From assembly GCA_027484055.1 (NCBI GenBank), contig JAIXQH010000014.1:124001-188000 (forward strand): a stretch of 64,000 nucleotides of DNA. Reading direction: 5' to 3'. Positions 22,601-27,347 of the stretch are shown here, one piece after another. Every line of letters begins with the position of its first letter. Positions within the stretch are counted from its first letter, which is position 1. The notes beneath the pieces are model-generated. The model searched no databases, was not told the DNA's origin, and saw nothing but the letters and a program-made list of their open reading frames with translations. The position numbers and the translations under genes are program-made. The DNA comes from Verrucomicrobiaceae bacterium. Its GTDB lineage: Bacteria; Verrucomicrobiota; Verrucomicrobiia; Verrucomicrobiales; Akkermansiaceae.

Positions 22601-22968
22601 ACCTTGAACTCTGGCGTCAAACGGCTTTCGGAACGCTCTTTTCAACCGGAAACGCTGCTGATACCGCCGACTTTGATTTCGACGGAGTTGCCAACCTCAT
22701 GGAATACGCCCTCGGCACGACGCCGACTTCGGCTGCATCGCGCCCGAATCTGGAATCTCAAATCTCAAATTTGAGATTACAGATCACCTTCCTCCGAGGT
22801 CGTTCTGATGTGACTTACTACGTCGAGGCTACCTCCGACCTCGCCACTCCCTCGCCGTGGCCTGTCATCGCCACCAACCCCGGAATCGTCGGTCAACAAG
22901 TCATGGTGGCCGACCCCGAGCCCGCTAATCCCCGCCGGTTTCTTCGCCTCCGGGTGACCAACCCATGA
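13651..22968 (+). CDS. Giant secreted beta-helix / Ig / FN3 / PATR protein
   Basis: The ATG at 13651 overlaps the previous stop (ATGA), giving 3105 aa; ATG at 13708 (MKFLLTFLCVFPALS) is an equally good signal-peptide start. Domain order by residue: right-handed beta-helix of pectate-lyase type (about 47-546); He_PIG-type putative Ig (563-643); MBG-like beta domains (710-830); four tandem 84-aa Ig domains (833-1169); PATR block (1171-1737); two fibronectin type III-like domains (1738-1906); second PATR block (1910-2983); shared C-terminal module ending RRFLRLRVTNP. The two PATR blocks begin with the same NNTTALDL...W unit, pointing to internal duplication. Codon use is markedly richer in GC at third positions than in the neighbouring PATR genes at 3988 and 31297. 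The role is probably surface-bound polysaccharide binding or cleavage. Confidence 0.75.
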   Translation: MTRPLYSLPPFDSSRWLFSMKFLLTFLCVFPALSTLRLVASTPQFPVPVTINPDQSITYNPTPKGDRIPDFSTVGYNYGNSPLPGEPGGYAVPVLVTLSPQPGDQTDRIQAAIDFISAKPLVNGFRGALLLKAGRWDIHSINRLYVRASGVVIRGEGDHPLTGTRLYALGTINENTNGATLPRAPLFTFSGGSNTANSTARSLVDAVYVPSGVNVIPVNGHPFTVNQRVQVRWPGSVAWQKASLYKTDANADADPAITSSRIVTAVTPNSITLDAPITTPLDPAYGRGYVVPVTAFGNITNVGISNCYFESAYASDSDETHAANAVVFNNVEDGFMHNCTARFFTYSIASVGTSTRKITVNRSQYLDGVSRLIGARRYSFLLSGELGLVSNSISRYGRHAFVSSWPAVPGPIVFVDSTAIGSYNESGAHLDWNNGGLWDNITDNKLQVKLERPSASCVAWNCILNSITFENMPLSPNWSLGTTTASGGPATWINSVSGGAYAYTAPFLGKAEQWSNGTRMSVRSLYENQLNTRLAAAGNPHRYAANPATRVNYLPAFRTPAQLFASSGTAWSYQVPVSNLIPYTRSPNYTATGLPSGVTINATTGLISGTLPSVAADTNYNLTLTARNIDGTTTRAMILTVRPAGTAKVPLGMSVEADTNRTVTIDVRGLGASPVPMVPASRLLAPLIVRKGYTSDFTGVAYTATDVPVPVRGVLSIEGLTSPVTITYNGSTTLPTAPGFYDIVATLDDPVYSASATGRLLITNATAVTVTLNNTAAPTAASPVTATSTQPAITPVITYDGSLSFPTATGLYTAKAVVADPEYFGSRLALFGVPPQITQQPASLTVNQGAPAAFSVVATGIASTFQWRKNGAPIPGATSATFAIASTQGSDTASYDVVVTDQTGITTSATVTLTVIVPPQITQPPASINVAQGAPATFNVAATGGALAYQWRKDTSPISGATSASFTLPATSTTDAGSYDVVVTNSQGTATSASATLTVVLPPQITQHPLSQTVNQGTATSFTVTSTGIGNTYQWRKATAPIPGATATTYTLPSPQANDAASYDVVVTNIAGTATSNAAVLTVIVPPQITQQPQPQVVTLGASATFTTAASGLSATYQWRKGGTPISGATASTYTIPSVQTADAGSYDVVVTNPAGTATSSAVALTPLNPSGIQKLNNTTALDLPGSWTGGIVPGLYDTASWNGTYTSGTVGVGAGLSVGRLQLLSPSTAITLNTGTGPLTLGGGGLDLSVSTQSLTVNAPVILSASQTWTVATSRVLNLNSVVSDGGSAFGLTFSGAGSSVLSTNNTYIGPTTLTAGTLHLGATAGTTSGSVAGPFVLGGGTLRSNRTDAHSPLGGALTATAGTLQVNNASAVFTLNSTNLPPGSTNVFTTLTGVSGATFVVDGAPTSTLGFGGSVGGMNLTVKNGTVNFSTNGGAFNFRIEGGSFTSTAADRFQLATANQTFTVTGGSANLTASSQFGFRVGGSGSPTQAGAQTVIATQSGGTVSVAGFNLGGTDTTLLKSPSYTLSGGILSATTNLQIGADSGGNGTSTFTFSGGKLVVPGTISGAQSGAKQIFAFTGGNLVSGTLNATNLRFSELSSNGTLNQTGGTLAPGDLGTPGRTAITGSYILGANATLSLDLGGNSTATTFQGTASQFDNVTVSGTTTLGGNLSVALTNAYLPANTTTVTVLTSTGTLTGAFANVPFGSRLLVADGQGSFLVSQLGNTVTLSAFLPVVVTPFVTPGVSSNLLDWSGSMALSYDLDRALSAGGPFTRLATGLAATQFTDSTIVPGTQYYYRLSGTDSFGRTSTVISGPPPASPTSLAVTPGFTTTALTWSPVSGATGYRIRRALADSGPFVLVASPVSPAYTDTALTTGVTYYYTVTALNGSGESAPSAVAFATPFPGTATKANNTTALDLGSSWSTATVPTASDTALWNGTYANATVSVGSGLSVAQLRLTSPSQAVNLNAGTGPLNLGAGGFELSTSTQNLTVNAPLILADTQTWTVNTGRTLTLNGNISESDPETALTKSGSGLLVLAASSNSWTGPTLVTAGTLRLDANAVLGLAPGTGESTASLSSLSIASGATLTGTGLVNCPVNISGTLAPGLLGAGTLTLQDSLTLASTSSTTVSIHRSSPAACSSVTGLTTVNYGGTLTVTNTGPGLVTGDRFVLIGATSYSGAFATLNLPALDPGLSWDTSGLPVDGSILVRSSVNVPSTKYWDTSATTGLQGGSGTWDVLASANWNPAADGTGTRTSFWHFDSAVFQNGVTNTITLAGPVAVTALTQSANGTATTLNGGILVLAGPTPLSNGVPNGNSTLSIQAPVRINNLPVTLAAVQPVLLGQGLGGSGNITKTGNGTLTVTGDSDWSGALALDGGTTRFNGATPGLSRLTFGSVAATVSSSTLQLTADADLTSLAVQNLGANTLDIAAGKTLSVTGPVILGLNANTANITASTVTSIAFTGGGSASFSNLAGSFIVAGGNKGGIVTADFSGLSSLVIDTGPAGNIFLGVNLSVTSDTLRLAPDSTLTAANFYVGDANTGGTHSLVLGSSDNIFNIDNLYVGQRPGVSNRSDGSVTFPPGTPNATLRLRDADGVNRANLQLNDNSSTTGRLLTTTFDVSGRSADLLLNTLVVGRRNASSSPAQVTADTFRWDRGTLDVLQPVVLSQAPAAAQKTHVGSMNIGSANSTLADIAIFRGGIVVAENRSTVTTAGAATQATLTIGGGSITSADITLGDIFTLTAPTSGTRQSLAILNVTGGTLTLTAPLRSGSSGGPGSKTATLTLDGGTLDLGGNALGGTGPSALTTLNFLSGTLANVASINSTSGLAKTGNGTLTLAGTNTFTGPVSVSSGTFVLAPAATATTSITVASGATIVPAGTIAGNLTLPVGATWRVRLDSATAYDQLTLAGANSTATLGGTLDIVAAPALPAGTRFRILRNQGNSAAPVSGFFAGRANLSPFTASGRTWYLDYAVGSGGDVDLVLASDLELWRQTAFGTLFSTGNAADTADFDFDGVANLMEYALGTTPTSAASRPNLESQISNLRLQITFLRGRSDVTYYVEATSDLATPSPWPVIATNPGIVGQQVMVADPEPANPRRFLRLRVTNP
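16150..17157 (+). repeat. Four in-frame tandem 252-bp Ig-domain repeats
   Basis: Repeat starts at 16150, 16402, 16654 and 16906 give an exact 252-bp period. Each unit opens with PPQITQ and contains a YQWRK (FQWRK in the first unit), GAT and SYDVVVT pattern typical of bacterial Ig-like domains. The exact spacing implies recent duplication or strong length constraint. Confidence 0.85.
22747..22785 (+). repeat. In-frame palindromic insert (ESQISNLRLQI type)
   Basis: AATCTCAAATTTGAGATT at 22761-22778 is a perfect 18-bp palindrome in an otherwise GC-rich gene. It encodes part of NLESQISNLRLQI inside the C-terminal module. The corresponding spot in the 1972-aa protein lacks most of it. A related AT-rich insert lies at 26073. 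Confidence 0.6.
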
Positions 22969-22972
22969 GCCT

Positions 22973-23293
22973 ATGAAGACTATCCTGACACCCAGTAACC
23001 TCTTGTTTCGAATGCTCTTAATCGCTGCGTATTCGCCAATGACTCCGTTATGCTGCGCCGACACGCCGTCCTCCATCGTCGACCCGGAGGCCCTGTGCCA
23101 GGCCGTCCCTGCGCCCGGAGTTCATCCGCGCATCCTTTTCGGCCAAGGCGACATCCCAATGCTGAAGCGTCGCCTCGAGCAAAGCAAAACCGGCCAGAAT
23201 GACACGCTCGTCTTCTCTGCTAGCGACTGTGCCGCCGCCACCCGCGTCAGCGTCCTGCGCGATGGCGCTGAAATCCTTTCCTCACGCACATGA
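22973..23293 (+). pseudogene. Internally deleted heparinase II/III-like gene
   Basis: A 106-aa frame opens with a signal-like N-terminus and then VPAPGVHPRILFG...TGQ, matching residues 79-110 of the 1097-aa protein at 514 (VPAPGVHPRIFFG...CGQ). The next residues, NDTLVFSASD, match that protein only near residue 832 (TDTVVFSTAH). About 720 residues are therefore missing and the frame is preserved across the junction. The remaining protein cannot be an active lyase. It starts 4 bp after the giant gene's stop and its own TGA overlaps the ATG of the fucosidase gene, so it may persist because it keeps translation coupled. A functional short secreted peptide is less likely but cannot be excluded. 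Confidence 0.7.
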
Positions 23294-25617
23294 AGCCAAG
23301 CACTGTTCTATTCGTTTGCATACTCTGCATCGCTGCCAACTTGCGCGCGGCGGTTTCGCCTTTCCGCGACGAGGTGGACTGGCCTGCTTTTCTCTCCCGC
23401 CAAGACCTCGTGTGGGAACAGCTTCCGCGTCAGTGGAACGAAGGGGCGTTCGTCGGCAATGGCCAGCTCGGTGTGATGCTTTACGCCTCGCTCGCCGACA
23501 ACCGCCTCGATTTTCATCTTGGCCGCGCCGACGTCACCGACCACCGCAAGGCGCCGGATCGTAAAACTTCAATGGGCGCGCCGGGTGCGGGAGTGATGTT
23601 CGATTTCCCCCGCCTCGATGTGGGGCATATGGCGTTGCGTCCTGCCGGCAAGATCCTCGACGGCACGCTGCGACAGGATTTGTGGAATGCGGAAATCACT
23701 GGCCTCATCAAAACCGACCTCGGCGAACTCCGACTGCGCCTCGTCACCGTGCGCAACCAGATGGTTCATGTCGTTGAAATCACCTCGACCGAGAAAAACG
23801 CTGCCGGCGTTGCCCAGCCTTGGCGGTGGGAGTTTTTGCCAGGCAACGCCGATTCGCCTCGCGCCCAGGTGAAGCCCGAGCAGGCCGCGCAGCAAAATTA
23901 TCAATCCAATCCACCGCCACGGCTGGAAGCCATCGAGGGCGTGACCGTTTGCGTCCAACCGCTCCTCGCTGGCGGCGATTACGCGACTGCGTGGATGGAG
24001 GAGATCACCGCCGACCCTAGCACCTCGCGCCTCATCATCAGCACTTCCAACGAAGTGCCCGCCGGAGGTCTTTCGGCTCCGCGCGCGGTCGCCGATGTGC
24101 GCGCTGCCGCTCTTGTCAAGACCGAGGCCTTGCTCGCCGGACACCGCGCGTGGTGGCACGCGTTTTACCCGGCAGCTTTCCTGACCGTGCCTGACTCGCG
24201 CGTTGAGGCCTTTTATTGGATTCAGATGTATAAACTCGCCGCCGCCTGGCGAGAAGATGCTCCGGCCATCGATCTCTTTGGCCCATGGTTCCGCGTCAGC
24301 CAATGGCCCGGCGTGTGGTGGAATCTCAACATCCAACTCACCTATTGGCCGGTTTACGCGGGTAACCGCCTCGCCATCGGGCGCAACTACCTCGACCTCG
24401 TGGACACACAATTTGACACCACATTTGAGAGCGCGCTGAACGGCAAAGTCATCGGTGACTTCGCGTGGGCGCTGCACAACTATTGGTGGCAACTGCGTTT
24501 CGCCGGTGACTGGCGCGGCGTGCAGGAAAAGTGGACGCCCAAAGCCCGCCGGGTCGTGGACGCCTATGCCGCCAAGCTCGTTAAAAATGCCGAGGGGCGC
24601 CTCGAACTGCCCGGGCTCGGCTCGCCCGAATACCACGGCTTCGCGACGTTCAATAACACAACCTACAATCTCGCGCTGTTCCGCTGGTTACTCACGGCCT
24701 TGATCGAAGCCGACGCGCGCTCGGGCCAGCCCGCGAGTCCCAAAGCGGGGGAGTGGCGGAGGGTGCAATCGGAACTCGTGGAGTATCCGGTCGACGCCAA
24801 CGGCCTGATGATCGGCAGCGACCAGGCGGTGGACGAATCCCACCGCCACTTCTCACACCTGCTACCCCTCTACCCGCTCTACCAAATGGATCCGGACGAT
24901 GTCGTCCAGCGCGAGCTCCTCATTCGCTCCGCCCGCCATTGGCACGGCATTCAAGATGGCAAAGCCTTGGCCGGCTATTCGTTCACCGGCGGTGCTTCCA
25001 TTTACGCGTCGCTCGGCATGGGCGATGAGGCACTGGGGATGCTGAACGATTTTTGCAACAACGCACGCGGCGGCGGAAAGGTCCTGCCAAACACGATGTA
25101 TGTGGAGAGCGGCGGGAAAAATCCTGTGATTGAGACGCCGCTCAGCGCGGCATCCGCGACCATGGATCTCCTTCTCCAAAGCTGGGGCGGCAAAATCCGC
25201 GTCTTCCCTGCCGTGCCTTCCGCGTGGGCCGAGGCGAGTTTCCGCGATCTGCGCGCGATGGATGGATTTCTTGTGAGCGCCGTCCGCGAAAAAGTTGTCA
25301 CCGCGTGGGTCGCAATCACCAGCGAAGCCGGAGAACCGTGCGTGCTGAAAGTGCCCGATTGGAGAGGGCCGCTGGAGGCGCATGCCGCTCGCACCCCTGA
25401 GATCACCGTGCTAGGCCCCGGCGAATACCGGGTCGATCTGCGCAAGGGTGAGAGCGTCGTGCTTTGCCCAGTCGGTCGCTCAGTTTCGCCCGTCATGAAA
25501 GCAGTTCCTAACACTTCCGGTGTCACCAATCCATTCGGCGTTAAACGCGGGGGAGAGCTGAAAACGCAACAAACTTGGACCGAACCTCCCGTCCATACGC
25601 CCGCCGCTCGACCATGA
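23290..25617 (+). CDS. GH95-like alpha-L-fucosidase, secreted
   Basis: A 775-aa protein with a signal peptide (VLFVCILCIAANLRA). The N-terminal beta domain starts near residue 29 with FLSRQDLVWEQLPRQWNEGA and FVGNGQLGVMLYA. The (alpha/alpha)6 domain carries SPEYHG (Glu447, at the position of the family SPEN motif) and HRHFSHLLPLYPLY. A C-terminal sandwich follows with FPAVPSAW and DLRAMDGFLVSAV. GH95 enzymes release L-fucose or related sugars from glycan ends. In the usual catalytic-base block (IDxNFG...MLLQS) this protein reads IETPLSAASATMDLLLQS, so the Asp is replaced by Glu615 and the NFG is lost. Activity or substrate may therefore differ. It is translationally coupled to the deleted gene before it. 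Confidence 0.78.
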   Translation: MKPSTVLFVCILCIAANLRAAVSPFRDEVDWPAFLSRQDLVWEQLPRQWNEGAFVGNGQLGVMLYASLADNRLDFHLGRADVTDHRKAPDRKTSMGAPGAGVMFDFPRLDVGHMALRPAGKILDGTLRQDLWNAEITGLIKTDLGELRLRLVTVRNQMVHVVEITSTEKNAAGVAQPWRWEFLPGNADSPRAQVKPEQAAQQNYQSNPPPRLEAIEGVTVCVQPLLAGGDYATAWMEEITADPSTSRLIISTSNEVPAGGLSAPRAVADVRAAALVKTEALLAGHRAWWHAFYPAAFLTVPDSRVEAFYWIQMYKLAAAWREDAPAIDLFGPWFRVSQWPGVWWNLNIQLTYWPVYAGNRLAIGRNYLDLVDTQFDTTFESALNGKVIGDFAWALHNYWWQLRFAGDWRGVQEKWTPKARRVVDAYAAKLVKNAEGRLELPGLGSPEYHGFATFNNTTYNLALFRWLLTALIEADARSGQPASPKAGEWRRVQSELVEYPVDANGLMIGSDQAVDESHRHFSHLLPLYPLYQMDPDDVVQRELLIRSARHWHGIQDGKALAGYSFTGGASIYASLGMGDEALGMLNDFCNNARGGGKVLPNTMYVESGGKNPVIETPLSAASATMDLLLQSWGGKIRVFPAVPSAWAEASFRDLRAMDGFLVSAVREKVVTAWVAITSEAGEPCVLKVPDWRGPLEAHAARTPEITVLGPGEYRVDLRKGESVVLCPVGRSVSPVMKAVPNTSGVTNPFGVKRGGELKTQQTWTEPPVHTPAARP

Positions 25618-25677
25618 ACACATTAAACAAGAACCATACACCTGAAACCCTCACCTTGTCTCTCTCTCTCGGTCCGA

Positions 25678-25758
25678 TCAAAAGCGCAGCTTGACCGTCA
25701 TGCTCCAGTCGCGGCCTGATAGAAAAATCGGGCTCCTTGGTTTTACGAAAATCAATTC
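25678..25758 (-). pseudogene. Possible C-terminal remnant of a TonB-dependent receptor
   Basis: In the minus strand of the 190-bp gap, a frame ends at 25678 with KPRSPIFLSGRDWSMTVKLRF and a stop. A final amphipathic strand ending in Phe after a PR-x-F segment is the usual end of TonB-dependent receptors. The upstream part has no receptor sequence, so at most 25-30 codons survive. The opposite strand carries only spacer. The short length keeps this tentative. Confidence 0.35.
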
Positions 25759-25809
25759 TACCCCTGCAGAATCTAAATAACAATGAACTTCCTAACTCCT
25801 CCTTTACAA

Positions 25810-27339
25810 ATGAAGCACAAAAGACACCTCCTGCTCCTCTGGCTGCTTGTCCAGAGTCTAACGCTCCACGCCGAGATCAAGCCTAACGCTCTGTTCGCGG
25901 ATCATCTTGTGCTGCAACGTGACAAGCCGGTTCCCATTTGGGGCACTGCCGATGCCGCAGAAAAAATCACCGTAAGTTTCGCTGGCCAGGTCAAAACCAC
26001 GGAGGCCGATGCGCAGGGGCAATGGCGTGTCACGCTTGATCCAATGCCCGCCAGCAGCGAGCCACATGAACTCAATTTCAAATCTGAAATTTCAAATTTC
26101 AAATTTACGGATGTGCTCGTCGGCGACGTCTGGATTTGTAGTGGTCAATCGAATATGGAACGTCAGCTTGGTTTGCGCAGCGGTCAGCAACCACTGGTCA
26201 ACTGGGAACAGGAAGCCGCCTCGGCCAACTATCCCCACATTCGCCACTTTGCCGTCGATCGTAAATTCGCCGATACCCCCCAGCTTGAAACCAAAGGAGC
26301 GTGGGAGGTTTGTTCACCCGCGACTGTTCCAAATTTTACTGCCGTTGGTTATTACTTCGGCCGAGATCTGCACCAGAAATTAAAAATCCCGATTGGTCTA
26401 ATCCATGCCTCTTGGGGCGGAACGCCAGCGGAGGCATGGACGCGGACAGAAGCATTACAGACTTCCTTGCCCGAGGTCTCCAAAGCGCAAACAAAAGCGG
26501 TCGCAGAGTATCCGGCCATGCTGGAAAAGTATAAAGCGGAAGAGCCGCTGCTGCTCGCCACTTGGGAAAAGGCCGTGGCGGAGGCCAAGGCGGCGGGCAA
26601 ACCGGAGCCCAGAAAACCCGGCCCACCGCGCGATCCCTCTACGGGCCAGAATCGCCCCTCGGTGCTTTTTAACGGCATGATTTCACCGTTGCTCCCGGTC
26701 GCGATGCGTGGCGTCATTTGGTATCAAGGGGAATCTAACGCCAGCCGTGCGCTCCAGTATCAAACGCTTTTTCCACTCTTGATTGCGGATTGGCGTCAAC
26801 AATGGCAGCAGGGGGAGTTTCCGTTTTTCTTCGTGCAAATCGCTCCGTTCAAAGGTCAGAACCCAGAGATTCGTGAGGCGCAATTACTCACGTGGAAAAA
26901 AACGCCGAACACCGCGATGGTGGTGACAGCGGATGTGGGCGATGCCGAAGACATTCACCCGACTCGGAAAGAGCCTGTCGGGCAACGCTTGGCCTTGGCC
27001 GCACGGGCTTTGGTTTATGGAGAAAACATCGTTTACTCCGGACCCGTTTATGAGTCGGTAACGATAAAAGGGAACCGGGCTGTGCTCCGTTTTACTCATT
27101 TGGGCGGCGGACTCGTTGCCAGGGACGGAGAGCTTAAGGGGTTCACCATCGCCGGTAGCGATCAAAAATTTGTTCCGGCTCAGGCGAAAATTGAAGCCGA
27201 TCAGATCGTGGTCTCCGCTCCGGAGATCCCAGCGCCAGAAGCTGTGCGCTATGGCTGGGCAAACGTGCCCGAGGTCAACTTGTTCAACCAAGCCGGCCTC
27301 CCTGCATCTCCCTTCCGCACGGACAACTGGACTAAATAA
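25810..27339 (+). CDS. Sialate O-acetylesterase-like SGNH esterase, secreted
   Basis: The start at 25810 gives MKHKRHLLLLWLLVQSLTLHA, a clean signal peptide; the track start at 25783 adds nine residues. The protein has the family order: N-terminal strand domain (HLVLQRDKPVPIWGTA), nucleophile block GQSNMERQLG, ASWGGTPAEAW, VIWYQGESNA and a late DIHPTRKEPVGQRLAL block with the His of the catalytic pair. It is about 509 aa, the normal size. The role is to remove acetyl esters from the target polymer so glycosidases can act. An AT-rich in-frame insert encodes FKSEISNFKF just before DVLVGDVWICSG. It is 8 bp upstream of the DUF5703 gene and homologous to genes at 1 and 29524. Confidence 0.87.
   Translation: MKHKRHLLLLWLLVQSLTLHAEIKPNALFADHLVLQRDKPVPIWGTADAAEKITVSFAGQVKTTEADAQGQWRVTLDPMPASSEPHELNFKSEISNFKFTDVLVGDVWICSGQSNMERQLGLRSGQQPLVNWEQEAASANYPHIRHFAVDRKFADTPQLETKGAWEVCSPATVPNFTAVGYYFGRDLHQKLKIPIGLIHASWGGTPAEAWTRTEALQTSLPEVSKAQTKAVAEYPAMLEKYKAEEPLLLATWEKAVAEAKAAGKPEPRKPGPPRDPSTGQNRPSVLFNGMISPLLPVAMRGVIWYQGESNASRALQYQTLFPLLIADWRQQWQQGEFPFFFVQIAPFKGQNPEIREAQLLTWKKTPNTAMVVTADVGDAEDIHPTRKEPVGQRLALAARALVYGENIVYSGPVYESVTIKGNRAVLRFTHLGGGLVARDGELKGFTIAGSDQKFVPAQAKIEADQIVVSAPEIPAPEAVRYGWANVPEVNLFNQAGLPASPFRTDNWTK
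26073..26106 (+). repeat. In-frame AT-rich palindromic insert (SEISNFKF type)
   Basis: AAATCTGAAATTTCAAATTT is an imperfect palindrome (18 of 20 positions) followed by a further TTTCAAATTT. It encodes FKSEISNFKF at a surface-loop position in the esterase. The paralogue at 29524 goes from LVLRGDQEITL to TDVAVGEVW without this stretch. It resembles the insert at 22747. Confidence 0.55.
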
Positions 27340-27347
27340 TTCTCCCG

